A stretch of 64,000 bases of DNA, taken from positions 2,897,501 to 2,961,500 of the forward strand of contig OY747710.1 in NCBI GenBank assembly GCA_963556495.2, in the 5' to 3' direction. The position numbers were made by a program, and so were the translations under genes. Each line of letters opens with the position of its first letter. Within the stretch, counting starts at the first letter, position 1. Under the pieces are notes generated by a model. The model made no database searches and was not told where the DNA came from. It saw only the letters and a list, made by a program, of their open reading frames with translations. This stretch comes from Valencia hispanica (lineage: Eukaryota > Chordata > Actinopteri > Cyprinodontiformes > Valenciidae). Shown here one piece after another: positions 42,801-52,920 of this stretch.

Positions 42801-45800
42801 AAATTAACTCGGTATGTTTAACTGCTATACAAGCTTGTGTAATATATTTTCATTTTTACTTAAATATTTATATTTTCTGTAATAATTCTTACCCAAGAGT
42901 GTCTTCATGTCCATCAACCCAGATCCATGTGTTGTTAGTTTCTTGTAATCCCAGCCAGTATCCATGATATTCACTATAGTAGTATTTGGTGTGATTGCTG
43001 ACAAATTCCTGAGAAAATATTTTTTAGATTTTCATAAATATTCTTTCTTTAATTAATCACTTTTACATTGCTCCAGACACTTTTTTTACCTGCTCCTGCA
43101 GATCATCAATAACAACCAAATCTGCATGTTTTTCCTGACAGAACTCTCGACTTTGTTTCCAGGTTTTCCAAGGAGAAGCTTCATTGTAAAACAGGTAGCA
43201 TTTTCTCTGGAAGGAAATCCAGTTTTTCTGACACGCCTGACACTCTGGTTCCATTAGACACGGGGAAAGTACAGAATAAAGTTAACGTTTGGTAAAATAA
43301 TATTAAACACAAAATATTAAATATATAACATAAATCTCTTTGCACTCATTTAGTGTTTTAATAGTCAAAATTGTCCAAGCAAAGATTTCAGTGGTAGAGT
43401 GCAGTTCAAGTAGAAGGTACATAAATGAAGTTACCATTAGTTAAAACTGGCATACCACAGGGCTCTAAGTTTGGTTCACTCGAAACAAAAACAATATTCC
43501 TTTAAAACAAAACTGTACTGTAAACTTTCAATATTACATGGTTCGTATTCTGCCCACTGGGCCTGGCTTATTTTGTTTTCAGACAAGTGACCCTCAGCAG
43601 TGTACCTGTGATAATAATGGTCAGGTAAAGCTGAAACCAGATATTTACTTACACTTCAGAACAAAAACCACAAACATGTTTTTCCTTTAATGTCAAACAT
43701 CAAACTAGAGTAAACTTTTTTTGCTGTAGATCAATAAACATTAACATATTTTTTGTATTTGTGAAATGTCAGAGTAAAGAGAGAGACAGTTGTTATGTAC
43801 TTTTATTGCTTTATAATACTTTTTAATGCGTGTGTGTAAATATCTGGTTTCAACTGTACGTCTTAAAAAACATGTTATGATTGAAGATTTAAAAAATGAA
43901 CTAAATGAAACATCAATTCAAAGTTAATCTAGAAAAGTAATCACTTTTGTCAGGGCAGTAGTCATTTACTGGAAAGTTGTTAAACTTCAGGATGAATCCC
44001 AGTGTCCTGTTCAGGTCATCTCTCTGCCGGCTCAGCTCCTTTTTCTGGTTCTCCATCATCTTTTTTTCCTCAATCAGTCGCTCATTTTCTGTGGTAAGGT
44101 TACTGATATTTTCTTGCTGATTGGTCATCTTTATACTCACTATAAAAACACACAAATTAGCTAGAAAGTCATTAAATCTATTTGTATCAGAGAAGCATCA
44201 ACATGTTCTGTTCAAGATTAAGGCACAAACTATTTGGTTTTAGGGTTCCCACGGTGTACAGACATAAACTATAAATATATCAAATTTAGAAGACGTAATA
44301 TGAGAATAAAGGCGCAATATGTACATGTATTTGCCGCTAATTCTTTGCTTTAGGAAGAGTGCCAAAATACAGTTAAAATATTTTACTATTAAAATTATTA
44401 TTTATTATTGTATATTTTATAAGAAGGTCCAGGGTTTGAACTCTAGCCTGGGGTCCGTTTGGATGGAGTTTGTATGTGTGGAAACTCTCCAGGTACTCCT
44501 GCTTCACCCAACAGCCCAAAAACATGCCTGTTAGGTTAATTAAATACTATAATTGTGTGCAACTCTAAAATATGTGCAAAGTTTGTCTGTCCTTTCAGTA
44601 TCTATAATATTCTATGATGATTTTGTACATTTTATTTTAATTGAGACGTTTAGAGCATATGTGCATTACAGTTTTACATACTGCAGATTATTGGTAGCAC
44701 TTCCTGATTTTTGTTAACCTTCATAGCTCCTTCTCATGGTGAAATTTTGTATCCCAATGCTTTTAATCTCTAAAAACTCTTCATAACGTTTATTCTGTTG
44801 AAATGAAACTCACTGTAGATGATGACTCCGATGCTTAGAACAAGCAGGACACCAAGAATCCCCAAACACACCAACAACAAACCACAATGACAGAGTGTTG
44901 CTGATTCCTCTTTTGCTTGACCTGAGAGAAAAAATAATGATCAATGTGGTTAATGACTTGGTTTTTAATCTCATTTCTTTTTGTCTGTATTTCAAATATA
45001 AGTTTTTTGCCTCAAAAACATTCCAGTATTTTGTATTCGTGTTTCGTATTTATTTATTTCAAGCAATAAAGGAAAAAACTAAAACATAAACAAACAAAAA
45101 ACACATATCAGTCAAAGTACCAAGTGTAAATTCATAACTTAATTCACATAAATCAGCATATATTCACTAATCAATACATCCTTTATGTATCATAGAACAT
45201 GTAAAATATGTAAAATAAATGTTATATACATTAAATAGTGATCTGCTTAAAAAGAGGTGGAAAGAAGTGAACTTATTGAATTCCATCCCGGTTAAATAAA
45301 TCATATGGTGCTTTTATGTCAATACTAACAAATACAAATGCATATTACTGTCCCGTCAGGTACACACACCTTTTACATTTCCTTACCAAAAGTTTTTAGT
45401 GATCCTTTTCTGCCACTTCTGTCATCCTGCTGATCTGATGTTATGATCTCTGCATGACAGTCACATGATCCTTCAATAGGTGCACTTCTCTTTAGCTCTT
45501 CGTGTAATTACCTCTGTCTATCTAACAGATAAAGATCCAAACTTTCTGTTTGTTTTAGCACTTTTTTCATCCCTTTCTTCCACTACTTGGGCTTCCTCTT
45601 TTTCCTATATTCACTATTGAGGTTGCCCTAACCCCGAAGGGGGATACTATGGAAAGCCCGTTCCAGAGTCCATCCAGGAGGGGATCGGGGGAGACCATTT
45701 TGACAGGTCAGATCATTCTGTCAGGCTTATGCGGATTAAATCAAATCAAATCAAATCAAACTTTATTTATGAAGCGCTTTTCATACAAGAAGTTGCATCA

Positions 45801-48212
45801 CAAAGTGCTTTACAGATTAAAATGACCCCACATAAAACCACCTTCCCTTCCCTCCCCCACAGATTTAAAAGCATGGTCACAGTTATACCCCCCTCCCCCC
45901 AACCCGTCTCCCATGCACACACACAGTTAAAAGAAAAGGTAAAAAAGGACATTGGGCCGAGTGCAGATGAACCATGCAAGGAAACGCCATCAGAGGAGCC
46001 ATATGCCCCGGCAGCAGTAGATTAACAGCAGCAGCCGAGGCACCGACACAGGGCACCCAGTGGAGGCAAGGCCAAGACCCCCACCTCCACCCAAGCTCCA
46101 CCCGGAGAGCACCCAGGCAGCTACAGCCGGGCCGTGTGTCATCGGGAGACATGGAGATGTATAACTGTGTATCATCAGCATAACTGTGGAAGTTAACTCC
46201 ATGTCTCCTGATGACGCTGCCAAGAGGGAGCATATAAAGGTTAAAAAGCACTGGGCCTAAAATTGAACCCTGGGGCACACCACATGTAATCCTATGGACC
46301 CTAGAGGAGCAGGTATCTAAACTTACCATAAAAGTAGGCAGCGCTTAGATCCAGTAGAACCAACACTGTCACCTTCTGAGCGTCATAATTTATTCTAAAA
46401 TCATTTAAAATCTTCAGAAGGGCGTCTCTGTACTGTGGTTCACCCTAAAACCAGACTGAAATTTCTCCAGGACATTGTGCTCATTAATAAAATCATTAAG
46501 TTGAATTAAAACTAGCTTTTCTAAAACCTTGCTTAAAAATGGTAAGTTAGATACCGGTCTAAAATTATTAAAATCATTAAAATCTAAATTGCTCTTCTTC
46601 AGCAGGGGTTTCACTTCCGCCCCTTTAAAGGCGGCAGGAAAGACCCCCGTCTGAAGGGAGCAATTCATCATGGTTAAAATCTCATCCCTAAAAGATTCAT
46701 AAAATGGCTTAAAAAATGAAGTGGGAATCGGGTCCAAAACACATGTGGTGGGCCTCACTGAGGAGAAAACTTTTTGATGGTTTATCGTGGTTTTATTTTT
46801 TCTCCATTTTCTCTCTGCCGCCCTGCAGTCCCTCTTTAGTTTTTTAAGATTGTTATTTCTCCATGGCGCTGCAAGTTTTGAATGTGAGCGTTTCACTCTA
46901 AGTGGAGCCAGCAGGTCAAGAGCGGACTGAAGTCTTCTGTTAAAATCACTGACGATAAAATCACAGGGGGCAGGTAAGAGAGTAGGAGGAAACTTTTGGA
47001 AAACTTCTAGAAAACCTGCAGCCACTTCAGGGGTTAGATGGCGCTTCCTGACAGTTCTCACAGAGGTCTCCTGCTGGATAAAACTGGTGATGTTAAAAAA
47101 CACGCAGTAATGATCAGAGACAGCCAAGTCAACAACAGAGGATTAAGGATGGATCCAGGCGCAGATGTGGTTCAAAGTTGCAATGAGGAGATTTATTGAA
47201 GGACGATGGCAGGAATGACGAGCAGACACGAGACACAAAGGAGGACATGACAACATAAATGATTCGACGGCGAAGGAGGGGACGAGACAGGGTTAAGTAT
47301 AATGTAAGGGGAAACAGGTCAGGCAGATTGGGAACACGGGTGCAGATCATGATCAATCAGGGGCAGGCTCTGACAGAGATCCACAATCCATAGCGACCAC
47401 AGCCACCTCCAAGTTTTCACTCAGGCTTGCTTGCGCTTCTGAGGCCTCCTGCAACATAAACACCTCCAAACTAACTCAGCCATTCCAATCGGCTGAGTAA
47501 GGCCATGTTACCAACCAACAGGTGGAGGTTCGTCCAAAAAGTGCGACACAAATCTTGAAATCTTTTATCTGCACTCAGTGAATACTTTAAGGCAATCCTT
47601 AACGTTGTTACTGTCCTTTTGTGGACCCTTGTGCTTGGCATGGAAGCTGTGCACATTTCCAACAACAGTCGCTTGGATTGTTCAATCCAGTCAGATGAAA
47701 AATGTTTTGTGGCTAATAAAACAATTATATCATGCAACAGAGTTCTCATTTTGTTCAAAAACTGATCTCATCATCATCATCATTATTATTATTATTACTT
47801 TATAACTTACTTGTTTCTGCAGGAGCAGTTTTCTTTCTATTCACTTCAGAATAAACAGTTGCATCCTCCTCGCTCTCTAAACCACAGAAATAACAGAGAA
47901 TGGAGTTTATAGATTCACTTCATCTTCACAATGTGACTGAGGAAAATCTTAGAGCACCAAACACAGTCTGAGAATTCACTGATAAAAGTAGATTAAGGCT
48001 TAACAATTAAAAGTCATGTAAAAAGTTCAGCTAAATCTGGTGTTAAAGCAATATGGTTCCTAAAGAGGTAATAAAAACTTTTGCATTTGGACAGCATTGT
48101 TGTTATTTAATCTTCATGGAATATGCAATGTTATCTGGAGTCACTTACCTTTAGGTTTGCCATTTTTAATACTGACTGTAGAATAGCAGACGTCGTCCCC
48201 GTTGTCTTCCAT
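35551..48212 (-). CDS. Gene B: inhibitory C-type lectin-like receptor, seven exons
   Basis: A type II membrane receptor predicted from seven exons: 48212-48149, 47876-47811, 44921-44814, 44139-43945, 43244-43090, 43008-42893 and 35698-35551. All have AG/GT borders and compatible phases, totalling 852 bases including the stop (283 residues). Residues 1-43 are cytoplasmic, with VCYSTV (ITIM, Tyr10) and TVYSEV (ITSM, Tyr30); 57-79 form the membrane helix; 80-145 a coiled-coil stalk with NxS/T sites; 146-283 the CTLD. Such tails recruit SH2 phosphatases, so an inhibitory leukocyte receptor is likely. The last intron (7.2 kb) is swollen by transposons, so use of the final exon needs transcript support. 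Confidence 0.85.
35877..36258. repeat. CCAT tetranucleotide repeat, about 380 bp
   Basis: Long ATCC/CCAT array with CCAC and TTCC variants, 180 bases upstream of gene B exon 7 within its last intron. It explains long WMDG-rich and HPSI-rich frames there. Confidence 0.97.
36440..36790 (+). pseudogene. Tc1/mariner transposase N-terminal relic
   Basis: Reads [20 protein letters not shown] then [20 protein letters not shown], the helix-turn-helix and GRP-like region of Tc1-type transposases. The remainder is frameshifted and stops at the edge of the hAT element at 36800. A C-terminal relic of a Tc1-type transposase lies beyond that element at 42570. Confidence 0.75.
36792..36799. repeat. hAT target-site duplication (left)
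   Basis: CTACAGAC, repeated at 41647-41654. Confidence 0.85.
37507..38319. mobile_element. TTAA MITE with GC-rich hairpin core
   Basis: TTAA at both ends, with inverted ends AGAGTAACTAAACCCC and GGGGGTTCAGTTACACT. Inside, 37810-38055 is GC-rich and folds back on itself: ACCGGTCTCCTCCTGTCTCC on the left is matched by GGAGACAGGAGGAGTCCGGT on the right. No transposase. Confidence 0.8.
39850..39896. repeat. TA dinucleotide microsatellite
   Basis: Run of TA units within the hAT-like element. Confidence 0.95.
40750..41292. mobile_element. Fold-back MITE
   Basis: Inverted ends: GTGTTTCTCAATGTCAAGGA then GCCTCGCCT at the left, and AGGCGAGGTTCCTTGGCATT then GAGAAACAC at the right. Internal sequence is non-coding. 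Target duplication was not clear. Confidence 0.75.
41656..42495 (+). mobile_element. L2/Maui-like LINE RT fragment with 3' end
   Basis: Starts [20 protein letters not shown] in one frame and continues from 41803 in another with [31 protein letters not shown] and [14 protein letters not shown] deletion removes the RT tail, then the 3' UTR ends with GTGAATTCGCGCTATATAAA and TAAACTGAATTC. It sits in gene B's last intron beside the hAT-like element. Confidence 0.85.
42570..42790 (+). pseudogene. Tc1/mariner transposase C-terminal relic
   Basis: Reads [20 protein letters not shown] then [11 protein letters not shown] and NNDRDHIS, matching the MxWG and QQDNDPKH region of Tc1-type transposases. 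The same relic lies at the equivalent intron position of gene A (60285-60480), so it predates the duplication. Confidence 0.8.
42893..43008 (-). CDS. Gene B exon 6: CTLD middle
   Basis: 116 bases from a TTCTCAG acceptor, phase 0 in and phase 2 out, GTAAGA donor. Reads [20 protein letters not shown] then [23 protein letters not shown] corresponds to the CTLD WIGL motif; two N-glycosylation sites are present. Confidence 0.9.
43090..43244 (-). CDS. Gene B exon 5: CTLD start
   Basis: 155 bases, phase 1 in and 0 out. Begins [20 protein letters not shown], with the CxxC typical of NK-type CTLDs, and ends [13 protein letters not shown] before the GTAAAA donor. An ATG just upstream (43254) is intronic and not a start. 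Confidence 0.9.
43945..44139 (-). CDS. Gene B exon 4: coiled-coil stalk
   Basis: 195 bases, phase 1 in and out, AG acceptor TTTATAG and donor GTGATT. Reads [20 protein letters not shown] onward through a charged heptad-like segment to [10 protein letters not shown] and NDYCPDK. The late cysteine may link receptor dimers. Confidence 0.88.
44425..44530 (+). mobile_element. tRNA-like SINE piece in gene B intron
   Basis: AAGGTCCAGGGTTTGAACTC resembles an RNA polymerase III B box; downstream CTCTCCAGGTACTCCTGCTT is typical of a widespread fish repeat. A rearranged copy is at 29757-29840. Confidence 0.55.
44814..44921 (-). CDS. Gene B exon 3: transmembrane segment
   Basis: 108 bases after TCTCTCAG, donor GTGAGT. 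Reads [12 protein letters not shown] then [20 protein letters not shown] and IIY, a single signal-anchor helix. Two cysteines sit just before it at the membrane face. Confidence 0.92.
45737..47143 (-). mobile_element. L2-like LINE, inverted relative of the 664-4780 copy
   Basis: Minus-strand copy in gene B's intron between exons 2 and 3. From the right: endonuclease end ([15 protein letters not shown]) and linker, RT start ([23 protein letters not shown] at 46440), an internal deletion, RT middle ([32 protein letters not shown]), another deletion, then the 3' UTR ending in TTTGA repeats at 45737. It is in the same orientation as gene B. Confidence 0.88.
46414..47127 (-). pseudogene. LINE endonuclease end and RT start
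   Basis: 237 codons: VSDHYC block of the endonuclease, linker with [20 protein letters not shown], then RT blocks [20 protein letters not shown] and [15 protein letters not shown]. Cut after NHSTET, where the palm Asp block should follow. Confidence 0.85.
47150..47382 (-). mobile_element. Probable solo LTR, Gypsy-like
   Basis: Read on the minus strand: TGTCAGAGCCTGCCCCTGAT at the start, TTCAATAAATCTCC (polyadenylation signal) and GCGCCTGGATCCATCC near the end. Layout fits a short Ty3/Gypsy-type solo LTR at the edge of the LINE. Borders are approximate. Confidence 0.55.
47811..47876 (-). CDS. Gene B exon 2: cytoplasmic ITSM exon
   Basis: 66 bases, phase 1 in and out, acceptor GGTTTAG and donor GTAAGT. 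Reads [26 protein letters not shown] fits the ITSM consensus TxYxx(V/I). It is acidic before and basic after the tyrosine. Confidence 0.82.
48149..48212 (-). CDS. Gene B exon 1: start codon and ITIM
   Basis: ATG at 48212-48210 and a GTAAGT donor. Reads [26 protein letters not shown] fits the ITIM consensus (V/I/L/S)xYxx(L/V/I). Exon length and phase equal those of gene E's exon. Confidence 0.85.
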
Positions 48213-48490
48213 CTTTCACAGAGAAAATAATTGAAGGTTTAGATATCAGAAAAAGCTGCTCAAACAATGCCAGCTCTAGCTCATAGAACCAAGGGAGGTT
48301 CCTCTTCCTCTTCACTTATTTTGAAAGACAATATCAGGGTTTGATGCAGTGTATCTATTGCTGCTCTGCAGTTCATCTTTTTTTTGCCTCAACTGTTCTG
48401 GGAAACATGTCTGAATTTGCAACAAGCCGATCCTCACTGCTGCAACACATCATGCTTACACATTTTAACATGTAGCCAAACACCCATCAG
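48213..48490 (-). promoter_or_regulatory. Gene B 5' flank, conserved with gene E
   Basis: Similar to 5744-6030 over its whole length. It likely holds the 5' UTR and proximal promoter. No TATA box or specific factor site can be named with confidence. Confidence 0.4.
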
Positions 48491-48559
48491 AGTTATTGAC
48501 TTGCTGTTCAGTTCAGCTCTAAAACAATAACTTTGTCCTACCAGCACTTAATTAATAAA

Positions 48560-49000
48560 ATAATAATAATAATCATATTTAATAACAATAATGATTATAA
48601 TAATTTAAAGGTTCCTCTCAAAACACCCAAGAACACTTAACAATAAAATAAAAACAATAAAACAATAACAGAACACGAACAACAAAATAAGATCAACTAA
48701 AGTACAAACAAAAGTTCAGAGTGAATATGTAGAGTTTAACAGATTAAGAAGGTTATGAGTTGAGAATTAAATTGAGCGAGAATATGAATGTTTCTTAAAT
48801 CTGGGGGTTAGAGAGTTTCAGAGTCTGGGGGGCAGAGCAACTGAAAGCTCTGCTAGCCATAGTTGTGAGGCGGAAAGAAGGCACAGAAAGTTGAAGAGAT
48901 GAAGAAGACTGGAGTGAGCGGGCAGAAGAGGTAATGCTTAATAGATCAGAAAGATAAGGAGGAGCAAGATTATGAATGGCCTTGGTTTACTGATTAGCAT
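48560..49000 (-). mobile_element. LINE-derived 3' region, degraded
   Basis: AT-rich simple repeats (48550-48620) are followed by CTGGGGGGCAGAGCAACTGA and GCAGAAGAGGTAATGCTTAA-like sequence, which in minus sense resembles the WNxLP-type tail zone of L2 LINEs. No open frame. Confidence 0.4.
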
Positions 49001-50270
49001 GTATTTATTTCATTCTACTTTTCAATATATCTTGCTTCTGACATAGTAAAACAAATGTATCTGAATAGAGTTAGGTCAGTGTCTTGTATGTTGACCTGGC
49101 ATGCACTGTAAACTGTAAACTGTTCAAGTACGGTAGAGCTGTCCTGTAGAGTTTCTGTTGCTTTACAGGCCAGGATTCAGTTGCTGAATTCACAGACACA
49201 TCCACTGGAGCTCACCTTGACCCATGACCCCAGTCTGATGTTCAACATGCTATATCTGATATCTGGTGCCCCTCCATCAGTCCTCCCAGCTGCAGGTCAG
49301 CCCACCTGATGTCTCTGCACAAACTGCCAGAAGATACCCACCAGATGTAGAAAGGAAATGTGGGCAAACATTATTGTTCAATATTACATAGGCAGTAGAT
49401 ATCTGTTGGGTTCAAATAACTGTCTAATTGTGTCATTCTGCATTAACAATTTATCTCACCATCCCTCTTCTATTTTGAATAATAACAATCAAAGTATTTC
49501 AATTTTTTTACTAAAGATCTTTTGGGTCACATAATTTATGAACATAACTATGAAAAAGTTGCTCATAGCTGATCATATTGGTCAGTGGTAGATGGAAGGT
49601 CGGCACATGCTGCAACACAGCAGAGCCTAGACTGTGGATGATGGAATCAGAGCTGTAAAAACAACATAATCACAACCACCCATCTGATTTGCTTCTAAAA
49701 CAACTCTTGGGTTGTTGGGGCTGGCAGACCTAATAGAACTCCCTGTCTTTTTGAATTCTCTGGTCTTGACGGCCTGCTCTGCGCCATCCATCTTAGAGCA
49801 GCAAGTCTTTGACACGGGATGGCACTCTGTAGGTCTGATACGTAGCTGTAGTTCTTTTCTACCAGAGTATATAGCCTCCATCTTATGGACTCCATCTTAT
49901 AAGATCAAAAAAATCGTGGTGATTCTTGTAACGTGCCTTGGGATGACATGTGTTGTGAATTGGCGCTGTATAAATAAACTAGTTTAAATTGATAATAATA
50001 ATAATAATGGATTGCATTCATATAGTGCGTTTCGAGGCCCTCAAACCACTTTACAACTGAACAACTGAAACTTAATAGGTGTTTAGTTAGCCTTCACTAT
50101 AGATGATGTTTATGTTTTATTTATAGATGTTATTTGTTGAACACTTATACCATCTGGTCTACATTTGATAATGATTTTTCTGTTCTCTAATAAACCTAAA
50201 ACAAACAATATTATGACTGTTCAGCAAATAAGATATGATGTTTGACACAAGTTAGAGGAGAACAGCAAAA
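49001..50270. other. Mostly unassigned; LINE tail at 49920-49990
   Basis: GTGCCTTGGGATGACATGTG and TTGTGAATTGGCGCTGTATA at 49930-49980 match the 3' end of the L2/Maui-like LINE at 42450-42490 (plus strand). ATA repeats follow at 49990-50008. No host exon was recognised in the rest. Confidence 0.5.
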
Positions 50271-50431
50271 TGGTAAAACTAGTGTTTGACAAGCTTACTT
50301 TACCAGAGTCCAAGATGTACGAAACCCAACGAAGCCTTACTCTAAGCAAAATGTTCTCTGACAACATTTTATTCATTCATTTTTTCAAAAAAGAACGTTA
50401 GTTGTCAAAGCCATACTGTTTTCAACATAAA

Positions 50432-50545
50432 GTTCAGCTACTCACCGATCAGAGGAGGTTTCCGAGACAATCGTGGATACAGTGGGAGAAGGGGGTCTCA
50501 GCAGGAAACCTTGTTTCACTGGTGTAGAAGCCCAGGTTATGGCTT
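50432..50545 (-). other. Candidate isolated exon, unknown product
   Basis: On the minus strand a TTTTTTGTCAG acceptor is followed by an open stretch reading NEKKAITWASTPVKQGFLLR then PPSPTVSTIVSETSSDR and a GTGAGT donor. No domain is recognised and no partner exons were found. It may belong to a transposon filling 50280-51110. Confidence 0.25.
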
Positions 50546-51244
50546 TCTTCTCATTGCTGACAAAAAACAAAACAAATATGAGACTCCTTATTTTAGCAGC
50601 ATAAAATACATCATATAAACAACGTTCTCATGAGAGTAATACAGCGGACGTGAGTCAACTGAGCAAACCTACTGTAGTACGAAAATGCTACAAAAATTTA
50701 CCAGCATTGTTGTTCATCCATTTCATTTTAACCTCAACTACTCAGATACGTGTTAAAAAAAAAACAGAGTAAAAACAAAAGCTAGCCCAGCCATGGCTTC
50801 ACTTCCTGTTTACTGCTCCAAGCTAAGAACCCTCGATGCGTGCACAAAGAGTGGAACGAGCAGAGGAGGAGGGGCAGTGAGAGGGCGATTTGATGGACGG
50901 CTCAGGAGCCAATCGTCTTTAACGGGCCACTCGATTTGATTGGATGAGGTTTTTCCAATATTGTAGCCTACGCTTTAGAAGCAATTATGTAAATACATAT
51001 ATTTTTTGAAAAAAACCACCAAATTTATTAGTTAGTATCGGTATGTGAAGAGCATTTTAAGCAATATTGCAAGAAAGTGTTTCAGAAAGAAATCACTTAC
51101 CCCACCTTTAAGTTGTAGAGACAGCACTTAAAGTTTGTTGTTGCCCCTGTATTTTAATTTTAGGCTTCTCTTAGCCTATGTTTTGGGCACTTAAAAAAAA
51201 CTTTTAGTGCTTCAATTTCTTGTTAGTTCACTTTGTTAGACCAT

Positions 51245-52290
51245 TTCTTTTTTCTTTTTCTTTTTTTACGTGTCCTGTCTGGCAGTGTGGAGCTCAGAAT
51301 TGGTGTCTGAGTACCAAGTAAAAGCCCAACAGATTTACTTTCACAAGCGGAGCAGTACAGCTTTTGCTATAGTACTCTACTTGATTTATGTGTGAAAAAT
51401 CTTTATTATGAATTGTTGGGGTTTTTATTTCCTGATGTTATGGACACGGAGACGGAAAATTAAGGAGATGAAAGAAGGAAGATGAAGAAGAGAGGTAAGA
51501 AACAAAAAGTCATGAGAGAGGGTGAGTTGAAAATACAAGAGAGGAAGGGGAACAAAGAAAACACAGGAAGACATTGAAGTCTGCCTCCATACCCACAGGA
51601 ACATCGACAAAACAAACCAAACATTGTGAACTTAGAACTACACAACCACATCACACAAAAAAAATATAAAAATACAACAACAATGTCACAGAAAAACTCA
51701 TGGTACCGATTAATCAAGCTCTAGTAATGATAACCTCAGCCCAAGAATATATCCTTAAACACCAGAGACCCCACATCTATGTGTGTGTGTTAGCATGCTG
51801 GTGCATATACGGTTTCTCCATAAGAGTGTTCGATAGTTGGTGTGTGCAGGCATCAACCCGTCTCCCAGGAATCGATGCAGACATGAAGGACATCGGAGCA
51901 AAGACGTCCAAAGGACCCCCAGAGCCCCAGGCGGACCCCGGCGGGGCCGACCGCATCCCCCAAGAGTGGAGCAAAGAAGAACCCCAGGGGAACGTCCAGC
52001 TGCCGCTATGCAGGGGCTCGGGGGGCAGCAGTGACGAGCCCACGGGCCCCGCCGGCAACCGGCCGCACCAGAGCGGGCCGGTCAATGGACCGGGAGAGCC
52101 GGGGCCCAGGGGCACCCCACCCCCCAGCAGGGACCCGACAAGGGACCGGCCGGCCGCCACGCGCCGCCACCACCCTAGGCCAATGCCCACCGCCAACATC
52201 CCAGCGCCCCACCCCTGCCCTACGTCAGGGCGTCCCACCGATAGCCGCAGGGGACGGACAGCATCCCCAGTCCGGGCTCAGCCAGCATCT
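51245..52290 (-). mobile_element. Unclassified poly(A) retroelement, copy 3
   Basis: The longest of the three copies, minus strand. A GC-rich head spans 51890-52290, the middle matches copies at 17511-18501 and 32380-33055, and the A tail lies at 51245-51268 (T-run on the plus strand). Long frames in the GC-rich head are compositional, with no known domain. Confidence 0.8.
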
Positions 52291-52440
52291 GGACACCAAG
52301 TTGTACCATTTCTGTTCCGTATGTTTGTTTCTTTTTTGCTCTTTTCTGATTAACATATTTTGTTCCTCCACCTTTAGCACCTGCCTACTTCCCCTTCCCT
52401 AAGTGAGCTAGGTCAAAACAGTTTTTAATTGCTCCAGTTT
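52291..52440 (+). repeat. Repeat shared with 55895-56015
   Basis: Shared stretches include CATTTCTGTTCCGTATGTTT-like and ACTTCCCCTTCCCTAAGTGA-like sequence. Both copies read in the same direction and lie among other repeats. Class unknown. Confidence 0.55.
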
Positions 52441-52479
52441 AACATTTGAGATGTGATTTAAAAATAGCTTTTTTAAAGT

Positions 52480-52600
52480 TTTTTGTGTGGCACTAAAGGT
52501 CCCAGAGTTGGGACTCAAACCCCGGACAGCTGCATCAAGGACTAACAGCCTTTGAATATGGGGTGGCTGCGCTACCTCTACACCACTTATCACCGCCCCT
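52480..52600 (-). mobile_element. tRNA-derived SINE
   Basis: Minus strand: GTGGTGTAGAGGTAGCGCAG (A-box region) and CCGGGGTTTGAGTCCCAACT (B box) at tRNA-like spacing. It is short and without a clear tail. Confidence 0.6.
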
Positions 52601-52609
52601 AAAAATGGC

Positions 52610-52920
52610 CTTTTGGACTATATTCTGTGTTCCTTTTGTGTCTCTGCTCTGTCTATTCCAACCCTCAGTCGGCCGTGGCAGATGGCCGCTCGTACAGAGA
52701 CAGGTTCTGGTTCTGCTGGAAGATTCTTCCTGTTAAACGGGAGTTTTTCCTCTCCACTGTCGCTACATGCTTGCTCATTATGAGGGATTGCTGCAAAGTT
52801 AACGACACAACGCAGGCGACTGTCTACTGTTGCTACATGCTTGTGAAGGAGGAGTGAATGCTGCAAATCAATGAGTCGATGCGATCTGCTGGGTTTCCTT
52901 ATATAGAAACCTTTTAATCA
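52610..52920 (+). mobile_element. L2/Maui-like LINE 3' UTR fragment
   Basis: Plus-strand version of the UTR seen reversed at 62040-62290: CCGTGGCAGATGGCCGCTCG, GAGTTTTTCCTCTCCACTGT, ATGAGGGATTGCTGC and GATCTGCTGGGTTTCCTTA in order. Confidence 0.8.

Noticed and set aside
51700..52353. Pro/Gly-rich proteins of 150-217 codons
   Set aside because: Compositional frames in the GC-rich head of the poly(A) retroelement; the copy at 18166-18490 does not preserve one consistent product.
52480..52600. Functional tRNA gene
   Set aside because: Box-like sequences are present but the cloverleaf is not complete, so it fits a tRNA-derived SINE.
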